Part shown: piece after piece, positions 18,001 through 25,473 of the stretch
How positions within the stretch are numbered: position 1 is the first letter of the stretch
Layout of the letters: each line of letters starts with the position of its first letter
NCBI RefSeq assembly: GCF_900177715.1
Contig: NZ_FXWG01000003.1
Span: 744,001-808,000 of the forward strand
Length of the DNA stretch: 64,000 nucleotides
Direction: 5' to 3'
From: Altererythrobacter xiamenensis
GTDB lineage: Bacteria > Pseudomonadota > Alphaproteobacteria > Sphingomonadales > Sphingomonadaceae
The notes under the pieces: model-generated
The model's database searches: none
Seen by the model: only the letters and a program-made list of their open reading frames with translations
Told to the model about the DNA's origin: nothing
Made by a program: the position numbers and the translations under genes

Positions 18001-18577
18001 CGCGCGCATAGGCGAGGTCGATCAGAGCCTCTTCGGCGCGCTCGGCGGCCGGATCGCCGTTGCGGGCAAGCTCGATGTAGAGCCGCTCCGGGAAGAGCGC
18101 ATGCAAGCGGTCGCACAGCGCCTCGCCATGGTTCATCTGCCCTTCTGCAAGGAGCTGCGTCAGCGCGCCGTCCCCCGCTCCCGTCAGCGCGATCAGGCCA
18201 TCGGTATGGCCGTTGAGGTCTTCCAGCTGGACATGCGGTTCGAACTCGAGCGGGCGCTCGAGATGCGCCTTCGACACGAGGTGGCAGAGATTGTCATAAC
18301 CCGCCTCGTCCTGCGCATAGAGCGGCAGATAGTCGACCTGGCGGCCTTCCTCGTCGCGCGCCACGCCCAGCAGCGTGCCGATGATCGGCTGGATGCCCTC
18401 GGCCTTGCAGGCGCCCGCAAACATGACCGCGCCATACAGGCCGTTGCGGTCGCAGATCGCGATGGCGGGAAAGCCGCGCTCCTTCGCCAGCTTGGCAATC
18501 GCCTTGGGATCGATGGCTCCTTCGAGCATCGAATAGGACGAGAGCACACGCAGCGGGACAAAGGGGGCGAAAGGCAT
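15074..18577 (-). CDS. dnaE: DNA polymerase III subunit alpha
   Basis: This is the replicative C-family polymerase, 1167 residues, close to the E. coli length. The palm acidic motif PDFDIDF is at residues 396-402 (probable metal ligands Asp399 and Asp401), and VGPGRGSGAGSLVAW is at 354-368. Finger and helix-hairpin-helix regions and a C-terminal OB-like region follow. The N-terminal PHP domain is degenerate: the usual H-S motif is LRVLSSYS (Leu12), and DH is DR in ICDRNGLYG, so PHP-linked proofreading is not expected. It is not DnaE2, since no imuA/imuB genes are adjacent and the length and start match the replicative form. It overlaps the HTH-DUF4019 gene. Confidence 0.96.
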   Translation of the reverse strand: MPFAPFVPLRVLSSYSMLEGAIDPKAIAKLAKERGFPAIAICDRNGLYGAVMFAGACKAEGIQPIIGTLLGVARDEEGRQVDYLPLYAQDEAGYDNLCHLVSKAHLERPLEFEPHVQLEDLNGHTDGLIALTGAGDGALTQLLAEGQMNHGEALCDRLHALFPERLYIELARNGDPAAERAEEALIDLAYARDLPLVATNPANFAEPHMYKAHDAMLCIANSTHIEAEERPHSNRQAFVKSAPMMEEAFADLPEATANTLVIAQRCAYAPPYRDPILPSLAGDLEGEARMLAEDARKGLEARLEPYGEMSEEERKVYFDRLDFEVGIINEMGFPGYFLIVADFIKWAKDHDIPVGPGRGSGAGSLVAWALTITDLDPIKLGLLFERFLNPERVSMPDFDIDFCETRRGEVIRYVQRKYGHDHVAQIITFGKMKARAVLRDCGRILQMSYGHVDRLCKMVPNHPTDPWTLPRALNGAADFKHEYDNDNEVKRLVDLALQLEGLPRNSSTHAAGVVIGDRPLAQLVPLYRDPRSDMPVTQYDMKNVESSGLVKFDFLGLKTLSVLQKAVKLLEKRGIELDLSTLPLDDTAVYDLMQSGNTVGVFQLESEGMRRTLTAVKPTNFGDIIALVSLYRPGPMDNIPLFGQRKAGEVPIEYPHPKLEGILAETYGIFVYQEQVMQAAQILAGYSLGDADLLRRAMGKKVQAEMDAQRERFVEGCKRVSGIEPKRANELFDLIDKFAGYGFNKSHAAAYALLAYQTAWLKAHYPEEFYAASMCFDIHQSEKLAIFVDDARRYPGTSGGIEVLPPCVNASEARFTVEATDTGYAVRYALAGIRNVGEKAMEAVVAERQGSGPYTSLQDLFERMPKGAMNSRQLEGLAAAGALDALEPDRAKVFENADMLLAVADAAERERSSGQAGLFGGEGEAEDTLRLKEVEPWSRTDRMAKERENFGFYFSAHPVQQFWPVASANGARTYQSLMEGGATPGGRSSAVMAAMVEGYAKLRTKRGADYVRADFSDTTGQFSAACFEESLVPAFEQWAKDGACLLLTVELDAPNPGDAPRITVRGARPLDEVKGGTRMQLTLDVLSVEALTDLKLELVASAEGQDDEGQGEVIVSLLLPDGASPQLRLGRNFHLDGGLAERLSAIEGIDKVELKPLRSKARLRLVA

Positions 18578-18625
18578 CGGTCGAATATGAGAAGTTCGCG
18601 CGTGATTCTCCAGCGCTTTGGCGCT

Positions 18626-19144
18626 TCAATTCTCCACAGGTTGAGGATAATTCTGCTGGAGCCATTGGAGACGTCGGCGATGCTCTCTCCATGGGCTGAT
18701 CGAAAAGGCCTCTGCGATGGCCTGAAGGGTCGAAGCCATGGCATCCTCGCTTTCATCGCCGGTCTGATTCCGGTCGAGCAATCGGATCATTCCATCGAAG
18801 TCGTAAGCGAGCTGTTCGAGCACGAAGTATCCAACCTTCAACCCTAAACCGAGAAACTCGGGAAGATTGGCGCCGACGACGAGGTTAGGTCGATCAAACT
18901 GCATCGGCACGGTCATCACCACAGGCCAATTTTCCGGCGCAGTCATCTCGTTTGGGATCAGGCTGAAATGAACGCCATCTCCTCCGGTCGACGCAAACAC
19001 GAGGGCGCTGCGCGGCTTCGCTTCATAAGGAGTTTGGTATCCCGAAGGCGCGAGCAACAGGCCCACTGCCTCTTGTGCGTCATCTTTCAGCCCCTTCAAA
19101 AGTACCCTCAGCCGCTCCAACCCTTCGTGTGCTGCGCTCTCCAT
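18626..19144 (-). CDS. Uncharacterised 172-residue protein
   Basis: The protein has no signal peptide or membrane helix. It contains a compact alpha/beta-looking core (SALVFASTGGDGVHFSLI, WPVVMTVPM, NLVVGANLPEFLGLGLKVGYF) and a charged C-terminal helix with many Arg and Gln. The GGDGVHF stretch recalls small SUKH/SMI1-like and other immunity-type proteins, but the likeness is weak and I do not assign it. GC is somewhat lower than in dnaE or the glutathione peroxidase gene on either side, which would fit a recently gained gene. The gaps on each side are 24-48 bases, so it may still be read from the upstream promoter. Confidence 0.65.
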   Translation of the reverse strand: MESAAHEGLERLRVLLKGLKDDAQEAVGLLLAPSGYQTPYEAKPRSALVFASTGGDGVHFSLIPNEMTAPENWPVVMTVPMQFDRPNLVVGANLPEFLGLGLKVGYFVLEQLAYDFDGMIRLLDRNQTGDESEDAMASTLQAIAEAFSISPWREHRRRLQWLQQNYPQPVEN

Positions 19145-19168
19145 TCGCCTTTGCTCGTCTAGCCGGAC

Positions 19169-19648
19169 TTACAGCAGCTTCTCGATATCCTTCGCGATAC
19201 TGGCCGGCTTGTCGGTCGAGCCGTAGCGCTTCACGACATTGCCATCTCGGTCGATCAGGAACTTGGTGAAGTTCCATTTGATCGCGGTGGTACCCAGGAT
19301 GCCCTTGGCTTCCCCCTTCATCCAGTCGAACAGCGGCGAGGCATCGGGGCCGTTGACGTCGATTTTCTCCATCAGCGGGAAGGTGACGCCGAAATTGACC
19401 TTGCAGAACTCGTCGATCTCTTCGGCACTCCCCGGCTCCTGCGCCCCGAACTGGTTGCAGGGGAAGCCGAGCACTTCGAAGCCCTTGTCCTTGTATTTCT
19501 GGTAGAGCGCCTCGAGCCCGTCATACTGCGGTGTAAAGCCGCATTTGCTGGCGGTGTTGACCACCAGCAGGACGTTGCCCTTCTTGGTGGCGAGGTCGAG
19601 CTTTTCACCGCGATTGGTGGTGACGGTGAAATCGGCGATATCGGTCAT
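19169..19648 (-). CDS. Glutathione peroxidase
   Basis: This is a 159-residue thiol peroxidase of the GPx family that reduces hydrogen and organic peroxides. The catalytic cysteine is Cys36 in NTASKCGFTPQY. The Gln and Trp of the active site are in FPCNQFGAQEPG and WNFTKFLIDRDG. It has Cys rather than selenocysteine, and bacterial members of this type often use thioredoxin. The ATG at 19648 overlaps the preceding gene's stop as ATGA, so the 17-residue upstream extension is rejected. It probably shares a transcript with the exported protein upstream. Confidence 0.95.
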   Translation of the reverse strand: MTDIADFTVTTNRGEKLDLATKKGNVLLVVNTASKCGFTPQYDGLEALYQKYKDKGFEVLGFPCNQFGAQEPGSAEEIDEFCKVNFGVTFPLMEKIDVNGPDASPLFDWMKGEAKGILGTTAIKWNFTKFLIDRDGNVVKRYGSTDKPASIAKDIEKLL

Positions 19649-20190
19649 TTGGCGGCATCCTGTTTCGGCTTGTAGATGAAGTCGAAACTCGTTTGCCACG
19701 AAAGGCCATGGTCCGTCGAGGCTTCTCCGTGCTGGCGCACGCTGTCATCCTCCCTCCTCTTGTAGGACATGCGGGTCAAAGCGTCTTGCCCGGCCCCCGC
19801 GCCATTGGGCCAATAGCCGGTCAGCACCATGGTGCCATCGACCACGCCGCCTTCGAAATAGACCGCGCCCGGCGCCTGTCCGACCCACTTCTGGTGCCAG
19901 CGCTGCGTCGCGACGTCATAGTGGTTAAGGCTGGTGCCGCCCTGCCCGCGCAGCGGCATCCAGCTTTCGATCACCGCGCAGCCATTGTGCTTGCGCTCGA
20001 TCCGGCTGTCGGCGACCTTGGTTTCGAGATCGCGCGCGGCATAGACGTCCCACTCGCCGACCCAGAAATCGAAGCCCGCGTGCCCTTCGGTGTCGCATGC
20101 CGGTGGTGGGCTGGACGGCGGCGTAGGCGGCTGCGTTTGTACGGAAGCCGCCTGAAATATGGCAATGATAGCAGCAAGCGTGGTCGACAT
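19645..20190 (-). CDS. Exported protein with FWVGEWDVY motif
   Basis: This 181-residue protein has a hydrophobic start (TTLAAIIAIFQAASV), a Pro-rich segment at about residues 19-31, then a lipocalin-like core beginning CDTEGHAGFDFWVGEWDVY. Related proteins with the F-W-x-G-x-W-D/E start are common exported hypotheticals in alphaproteobacteria; a beta-barrel ligand-binding fold is likely but no ligand is known. It is coupled to the glutathione peroxidase. Its ribosome binding site lies inside a strong hairpin that ends one base before the ATG. Confidence 0.8.
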   Translation of the reverse strand: MSTTLAAIIAIFQAASVQTQPPTPPSSPPPACDTEGHAGFDFWVGEWDVYAARDLETKVADSRIERKHNGCAVIESWMPLRGQGGTSLNHYDVATQRWHQKWVGQAPGAVYFEGGVVDGTMVLTGYWPNGAGAGQDALTRMSYKRREDDSVRQHGEASTDHGLSWQTSFDFIYKPKQDAAK

Positions 20191-20191
20191 G

Positions 20192-20216
20192 GTCCCCCTC
20201 CTGATCTGAGGGGGAC
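20192..20216 (-). promoter_or_regulatory. Hairpin enclosing the ribosome binding site of the exported protein gene
   Basis: GTCCCCCTC (20192-20200) and GAGGGGGAC (20208-20216) form a perfect 9-base stem with a 7-base loop. On the minus strand the right arm of the RNA contains the Shine-Dalgarno AGGAGG-like run directly before the ATG at 20190, so the site is masked when folded. It may be a translational control element or an attenuator. There is no U-run, so a plain terminator is less likely. Confidence 0.55.
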
Positions 20217-20288
20217 AAGGACTGGCCGACCAGCGCCCCGGATCAACTGCGCATCGGCCAATGCGCGATCAGCTTCGCCGAAATGCCC

Positions 20289-20576
20289 TTAGCTTTCGGC
20301 CTCGGCGGGGAAATCGTCACGCGTCGCAAGCATCGCGGCCTCGCTGGACGTATATTGGCGATCGCCTGCTTTCTGGATCACATATTTGCCGCGCTCTTCC
20401 TCAGGCAGGCGCGTCAAGTGACGGATCATCTCTGCGAAGGTGCCGCGGTTCAGCGCATTGGCACCATCGAAAACGCCCTGGCCGTCGTCTGCCCGGTGCA
20501 GTGAAGCACGGTCGTCCCAGGCCATGGGGCCCGATTTTTCAGGTGTGCCGTCGTAAGTACTTGGATGGTCGCTCAT
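20289..20576 (-). CDS. Small conserved-looking cytoplasmic protein
   Basis: This is a 95-residue hydrophilic protein with no signal peptide, membrane helix or motif I recognise. A segment FAEMIRHLTRLPEEERGKYVI looks helical. A good ribosome binding site (AAAGGAGGAA) precedes the ATG, which supports real translation. It lies 48 bases downstream of lolD and may be read with it. Function unknown. Confidence 0.7.
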   Translation of the reverse strand: MSDHPSTYDGTPEKSGPMAWDDRASLHRADDGQGVFDGANALNRGTFAEMIRHLTRLPEEERGKYVIQKAGDRQYTSSEAAMLATRDDFPAEAES

Positions 20577-20624
20577 GATTTTCCTCCTTTGAAGAAGAAA
20601 CGCAGGAGCGACCCGAAAGGTCCG

Positions 20625-21323
20625 CTATTCGAGCAAACCTTCGTGGAGCCGCACCACGCGGTCCATCTTGTTGGCGAGCCGCTCGTTATGCGTAGCGACA
20701 AGCGCCGCGCTGCCCTCGCCCCGGACAAGGTCGAGGAACTGGTTCAGCACCTTTTCGGAGGTTGCCTCGTCGAGGTTACCGGTCGGCTCGTCCGCCAGCA
20801 CCAGAGTCGGCCGGTTGGCGAGAGCTCGGGCGACAGCGACGCGCTGCTGCTCGCCGCCCGAAAGCTGGCTGGGACGATGTTCGAGACGGTGCGCCAGGCC
20901 CAGCGCCCCGAGCAGATGCTCTGCCCGCTGATCGGCGATGGCGCGATCAACGCCGGCCACCATCTGCGGCATGACGACATTCTCGCGCGCGTTGAAATCG
21001 GGCAGCAAGTGGTGGAACTGGTAGACGAAGCCGAGATGTTCGCGGCGCACGCGCGTGCGCTCGTCCGATTCCATGTCCTCTGCCTGATTGCCCGCAATGG
21101 CGATCGAGCCTTCGAAACCGCCCTCAAGCAGGCCGACCGCTTGCAGCATGGTCGATTTGCCAGTGCCGGAAGGGCCGAGCAGCGCGACGATCTCGCCCGG
21201 CATGATGTCCAGATCGACCCCGCGCAGGACTTCGATCACGGTATCGCCCTGCTTGAAGCTGCGCTTCAATCCGCGGAGGCGCACGACCGGCGGCACGCCG
21301 GGAGTTGCAACAGCATCACTCAT
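20625..21323 (-). CDS. lolD: Lipoprotein-releasing system ATP-binding protein
   Basis: This 232-residue ABC ATPase powers release of outer-membrane-directed lipoproteins from the inner membrane. Walker A is [12 protein letters not shown], the ABC signature is [16 protein letters not shown], and Walker B is [15 protein letters not shown]. The LolD lineage is supported by the 8-base overlap with the LolC-type permease gene immediately upstream. The product should sit on the cytoplasmic face of the permease. Confidence 0.95.
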   Translation of the reverse strand: MSDAVATPGVPPVVRLRGLKRSFKQGDTVIEVLRGVDLDIMPGEIVALLGPSGTGKSTMLQAVGLLEGGFEGSIAIAGNQAEDMESDERTRVRREHLGFVYQFHHLLPDFNARENVVMPQMVAGVDRAIADQRAEHLLGALGLAHRLEHRPSQLSGGEQQRVAVARALANRPTLVLADEPTGNLDEATSEKVLNQFLDLVRGEGSAALVATHNERLANKMDRVVRLHEGLLE

Positions 21324-22557
21324 AGCGAAGCACCTGTACCGGATCGGTACTCGAAGCCTTGAAGGCGGGATACAGCGTGGCGAGGAAACTCAGCACCAGC
21401 GCCAGCAGCACGATCCCGATGATTTCGACCGGATCGACCCGGGCCGGCAGTTGCGAGAGGAAGCGAACCTCCGGATCCCACAGCTGCTGGCCTGTCACCG
21501 CCGCGATGATCTTTACGATCCCCTCGCGGAAATAAAGCACGATGAAGCCGAAGATCAGGCCCGCGACAGTGCCGATGGCTCCGACCGTGAAGCCGGTCGT
21601 AACGAAGATCTTGAGCAGGCTGCGCCGCGTCGCGCCCATGGTTCGCATGATGGCGATGTCGCGCGTCTTGGCGCGTACCAGCATGACGAGGCTGGAAAGG
21701 ATATTGAAGGCGGCCACCAATACCATGAAGCTCAGCGCGAAGAACATTGCCACGCGTTCGACCTGCAAGGCCTCGAACAGCGAGGAATTGATCGTCTTCC
21801 AGTCGGCCACCACCGCCCTTCCCGCCACGGCTGCCTCGACAGGCGCGAGGATTTCGCCGACGTTGTCGGGATCGTCGACCGTGATCTCGATCATGGAAAC
21901 CTTGTCGCCAAGGAGCAGCAGCGTCTGGGCATCCTCCATCGGCATGACAATGAACTTCTGGTCATAATCATAGATTCCGACCTCGAAAATCGCGGCGACC
22001 TGATATCCGACTTGTCGCATCGATGTGCCGAAAGGCGTTGAGCGCCCCTGCGGATTGATGATTGTTATGGTATCGCCGACCCTAGCGCCGATATTCTGCG
22101 CCAGGCGAGATCCGATCGCGACCGTGCCCGATCGCGGCTGGAGCTCGCCGATATTGCCCAGCAACACCTTGTCCGAAAGCGCGGCAATGTCGTCAGACGT
22201 GTTGCCCCGCACGAGGATACCCTCGACCCGGCCGTTGAAGGTGACGAGCAGCGGCTGTTCGATCAACGGTGAGGCATCGACTACACCCGGTGTCTGTTCG
22301 ATCTCGGCAAGCACACTTTCCCAATCGTCGAGCCGTCCGCCATAAGCCTGGACGATCGCGTGACCGTTGAGTCCCACGATCTTGTCGAGCAGCTCCGCGC
22401 GAAAACCGTTCATCACGCTCATCACCACGACCAGCATGGCGACCGACAGCATGACGACGCCCACACTGATCCCCGCGACGAGCGCTATGAATGCCTCCCC
22501 CTTCCCGGGAAGGAGGTAGCGTTTCGCAATCATGCTTTCGAATGGAGAGAGGATCAA
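21316..22557 (-). CDS. lolC: Lipoprotein-releasing system permease, LolC/LolE family
   Basis: This 413-residue inner-membrane protein starts [20 protein letters not shown], the family hallmark. It has one N-terminal membrane helix ([19 protein letters not shown]), a large periplasmic domain (about residues 45-260) and three C-terminal helices ([19 protein letters not shown] and later segments). Only one permease gene accompanies lolD; in many alphaproteobacteria a single LolC/E-type protein serves, probably as a homodimer, so the symbol is a convention. It is divergent from purF across a 200-base gap. Confidence 0.93.
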   Translation of the reverse strand: MILSPFESMIAKRYLLPGKGEAFIALVAGISVGVVMLSVAMLVVVMSVMNGFRAELLDKIVGLNGHAIVQAYGGRLDDWESVLAEIEQTPGVVDASPLIEQPLLVTFNGRVEGILVRGNTSDDIAALSDKVLLGNIGELQPRSGTVAIGSRLAQNIGARVGDTITIINPQGRSTPFGTSMRQVGYQVAAIFEVGIYDYDQKFIVMPMEDAQTLLLLGDKVSMIEITVDDPDNVGEILAPVEAAVAGRAVVADWKTINSSLFEALQVERVAMFFALSFMVLVAAFNILSSLVMLVRAKTRDIAIMRTMGATRRSLLKIFVTTGFTVGAIGTVAGLIFGFIVLYFREGIVKIIAAVTGQQLWDPEVRFLSQLPARVDPVEIIGIVLLALVLSFLATLYPAFKASSTDPVQVLRYE

Positions 22558-22666
22558 AACCCGGCTTCTTTGCTCATGCTATCCTGAACCCGCGCTGTAG
22601 GCAGCGCCCGTTGCCCGCGCAATCGCAAAACCCGCGCTATTCACGAAACAATTGTCCCGAAACATT

Positions 22667-22695
22667 GTGACAGCTGCCGGTTCGCCCCTTGTAAT
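22667..22695 (+). promoter_or_regulatory. Sigma-70-like promoter of purF
   Basis: A -35 box GTGACA (22667-22672) and a -10 box TGTAAT (22690-22695) are separated by exactly 17 bases; each matches the consensus at five of six positions. Transcription would start near 22702, leaving a leader of about 55 bases before the purF ATG. The rest of the 22558-22757 gap shows no other feature I can support. Confidence 0.6.
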
Positions 22696-22757
22696 CGAGC
22701 CGTAACATCGCCATTGACCCCGGCAGGCACGGGGGCGAGCAGCGGACAGGCTTTGCC

Positions 22758-24230
22758 ATGAATTCTAGCGATCATTTTCTGGACCTCGACGGCGACAAGC
22801 TGCGCGAGGAATGCGGCGTGTTTGGCGCGATCAACGCATCCGATGCGGCTGCGGCGACCGCACTGGGGCTACATGCGCTGCAACACCGAGGACAAGAGGC
22901 GGCGGGTATTACGAGCTTCGACGGCAAGGAGTTCTTCTCGCGCCGCGGGCTCGGCCATGTCGCGGAAAATTTCTCAACCTCCGAAGCGATTGCCGAACTG
23001 CCAGGTTTCATGGCGGCCGGCCACGTTCGATATTCGACAACGGGCGGTTCGGGCCTGAGGAACGTGCAGCCGCTCTTCGCTGATCTCGCATCCGGCGGAT
23101 TCGCGGTCGCGCATAACGGCAATATCTCTAACGCACGCACCTTGCGGCATGAACTCGTCAACAAGGGTGCGATCTTCCAGTCGACCTCCGATACCGAGGT
23201 GATCATCCACCTCGTAGCGACGAGCCGCTATCCGACCATGATCGACCGGCTGGTCGATGCCCTGCGCCTCGTCGAGGGTGCCTACGCGCTGATCGTGATG
23301 ACGCCGGAGGGAATGATCGGCTGCCGCGATCCGCTCGGCATTCGTCCGCTCGTCATGGGTCGAATGGGCGATGCAGTGGTCTTCGCCAGCGAGACAGTTG
23401 CATTCGATGTCGTAGGCGCTGAATTTGTGCGCGAAGTGGAGCCGGGCGAACTGATCCGCGTCGGCTTCGATGGAGAAATCGAGTCGATCCATCCCTTCGG
23501 CCAGCACAAGTCACGTCCCTGCATCTTTGAGCACGTCTATTTCAGCCGACCCGATTCGGTTTTCACGGGACGCCCCGTTTACGAGGCGCGCAAGGCGATC
23601 GGCGAACAGCTCGCTATCGAAAACCCTTGCGACGTCGACCTGGTCGTGCCTGTACCCGACAGCGGTGTCCCCGCGGCAATCGGATTCGCCCAGCAATCGG
23701 GTCTGCCCTTCGAGCTCGGCATCATCCGATCGCACTATGTCGGGCGCACTTTCATCCAGCCTTCGGACGGCGCACGCCATTCGAGCGTGAAGCGCAAGCA
23801 CAACGCCAATCGCGGGCTCGTCGCCGGCAAACGGATCGTGTTGATCGACGATTCGATCGTGCGCGGAACCACTTCGATGAAGATCGTCGAGATGATGCGA
23901 GAAGCGGGCGCGAGCGAAGTGCACTTCCGCGTCGCGAGCCCGCCGACCGCCAACAGCTGCTATTACGGGGTCGACACGCCGGAACGCGCCAAGCTGCTCG
24001 CCGCGAGGATGGACGTTGAACCGATGCGTGAGTTCATCAAGGCCGACAGCCTTGCCTTCGTATCGATCGACGGGCTCTATCGCGCTGTCGGCGCCGAGGC
24101 GCGCAACAATTCCTGCCCGCAATTCTGCGACGCATGCTTCACCGGCGACTATCCGACGCGCCTGACCGATTTGACAGGCAGCCAAAACAAGGCCGCGCAG
24201 CTATCCTTTGCCGATCACAAGGCCGCCTGA
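22758..24230 (+). CDS. purF: Amidophosphoribosyltransferase
   Basis: This enzyme makes phosphoribosylamine from PRPP and glutamine, the first committed step of purine synthesis. The protein, 490 residues, begins with an 18-residue propeptide followed by the N-terminal nucleophile Cys19 (EECGVFGAI), as in the B. subtilis-type enzyme. Iron-sulfur cysteines typical of that type appear in SRPCIFEHVYF, CYYGVDTP and CPQFCDACFTGDYP. The PRPP loop is IVLIDDSIVRGTTS. The SDR gene follows 3 bases downstream and is probably co-transcribed. Confidence 0.97.
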   Translation: MNSSDHFLDLDGDKLREECGVFGAINASDAAAATALGLHALQHRGQEAAGITSFDGKEFFSRRGLGHVAENFSTSEAIAELPGFMAAGHVRYSTTGGSGLRNVQPLFADLASGGFAVAHNGNISNARTLRHELVNKGAIFQSTSDTEVIIHLVATSRYPTMIDRLVDALRLVEGAYALIVMTPEGMIGCRDPLGIRPLVMGRMGDAVVFASETVAFDVVGAEFVREVEPGELIRVGFDGEIESIHPFGQHKSRPCIFEHVYFSRPDSVFTGRPVYEARKAIGEQLAIENPCDVDLVVPVPDSGVPAAIGFAQQSGLPFELGIIRSHYVGRTFIQPSDGARHSSVKRKHNANRGLVAGKRIVLIDDSIVRGTTSMKIVEMMREAGASEVHFRVASPPTANSCYYGVDTPERAKLLAARMDVEPMREFIKADSLAFVSIDGLYRAVGAEARNNSCPQFCDACFTGDYPTRLTDLTGSQNKAAQLSFADHKAA

Positions 24231-24233
24231 TTC

Positions 24234-24962
24234 ATGACCGATAACAACAAACCACTCGAAGGGCGCCTTGCGCTCGTGACCGGCGCCAGCAAGGGGATTG
24301 GCGCTGCGACGGCAGAAGCTCTGGCGTCAGCGGGCGCACATGTCGTTCTGACGGCACGCGACGTCAAGAAACTGGAAGCCGTCGAAGATCGCATCCATGC
24401 CGCCGGCGGCAGTTCCACGATCGCTCCGCTCGATCTCGCCGAGGCCGATGGAGTCGCGCGCCTCGCATCGGCTGTTTCGGGGCGTTGGGACAAGCTCGAT
24501 ATCCTCGTTCTATCAGCAGCTTATTTGCCAAGCCTTACACCCGTTACACAGATCGACCCGAAGCAGTTCGGGCAGGCTCTGACGACCAATGTCATGGCGA
24601 CACAGTCTCTGCTTGCAGGTTTCGATCCGATGCTGAAGCGTGCCGAGGCTGCGCGGATCATCGGTCTTACCAGCAGCGTCGGCGCTGGCCCGCGCGCCTA
24701 TTGGGCGGCTTACGGCTCGACCAAGGCAGCCTTCGAAAATATTCTCGACAGTTACGCGCAAGAGGTTGAAAAACTTAGCGGTATCCGCGTCGCGATCGTC
24801 GATCCTGGCGCCACACGCACCGATATGCGTGCTCGCGCCTATCCGGGCGAAGATCCCGCGACGGTCAAGCCCGCCGAGGACGTCGCCAACCGCCTCGTCG
24901 CACTCGTCCAGGAGGACTTCCCGACCCGCCATCGCGAGCGTGTCGAAGCCGCGGATGGTTAA
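24234..24962 (+). CDS. Short-chain dehydrogenase/reductase
   Basis: This is a classical SDR of 242 residues: the NAD(P)-binding glycine motif is VTGASKGIGAATAEAL, the catalytic Ser is in GLTSSVG, and the YxxxK motif is YGSTK. The substrate cannot be inferred. The ATG lies 3 bases after purF, so it is likely expressed from the purF promoter. The same purF-SDR order is, from memory, common in related genomes. Confidence 0.92.
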   Translation: MTDNNKPLEGRLALVTGASKGIGAATAEALASAGAHVVLTARDVKKLEAVEDRIHAAGGSSTIAPLDLAEADGVARLASAVSGRWDKLDILVLSAAYLPSLTPVTQIDPKQFGQALTTNVMATQSLLAGFDPMLKRAEAARIIGLTSSVGAGPRAYWAAYGSTKAAFENILDSYAQEVEKLSGIRVAIVDPGATRTDMRARAYPGEDPATVKPAEDVANRLVALVQEDFPTRHRERVEAADG

Positions 24963-25097
24963 CACCGCGCTAATTCTAATTCCTACCAATTTGGAAACGC
25001 GTTGACGCCAGAGTGGCTGATGACCGCGCAGGCGCGAAGCCTGCCGGCCTTGTTCGAGGGCAAGGTTCACACGATCGCACCATTCGGGAAAGACGCC

Positions 25098-25445
25098 ATG
25101 CAGACAACCGACGACCGCTATCACATTGCTGCGCAGGAAGATCGCTGCGCACCGCGGACGAAGCTGACCATCCCGGCGTCGCTGCGCGCGTCTGGCGGAC
25201 GCGCGTTCCAGAGCGTGGTGCATGACCTTTCGATCTCGGGCTTTTCGGCCGCGTCGATCAACCGCATGCACGAAGGCCAGCTCTGCTGGCTGACGTTGCC
25301 TGGGCTTGAATCGCTGCAGGCTCAGGTCGTGTGGTGGGACAACTGCATCGTCGGCTGCGCGTTTTCGGAGCTACTCAGCCCGATCGTGCATGACAACATC
25401 CTGCAGCGTTACAGCAGCACCGGAATCTATCGCAGCGCAATCTGA
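25098..25445 (+). CDS. PilZ domain protein
   Basis: The protein contains the two c-di-GMP binding motifs of PilZ domains: RxxxR as EDRCAPR and D/NxSxxG as DLSISG. The rest (GQLCWLTLPGLESLQAQVVWWDNCIVGCAF) is the usual beta-barrel. The start is uncertain: an ATG at 25098 preceded by GGGAAAGA gives 115 residues, whereas 25020 (ATG) or 25002 (TTG) would add an N-terminal tail without family support. As a stand-alone PilZ protein it probably works as a c-di-GMP effector in motility or surface behaviour, by family knowledge. Confidence 0.85.
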   Translation: MQTTDDRYHIAAQEDRCAPRTKLTIPASLRASGGRAFQSVVHDLSISGFSAASINRMHEGQLCWLTLPGLESLQAQVVWWDNCIVGCAFSELLSPIVHDNILQRYSSTGIYRSAI

Positions 25446-25473
25446 TTGCGCCCTTCGGGTCGAAAAAGGCGCG

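Noticed and set aside
15515..18847. Two long plus-strand frames (519 and 570 codons) opposite dnaE
   Set aside because: They cover a conserved DNA polymerase gene and show no family motif.
25446..25473. Possible hairpin between the PilZ and serine hydrolase genes
   Set aside because: GCGCC and GGCGC could pair, but the loop is long and there is no U-run, so a convergent terminator is not supported well enough to list.
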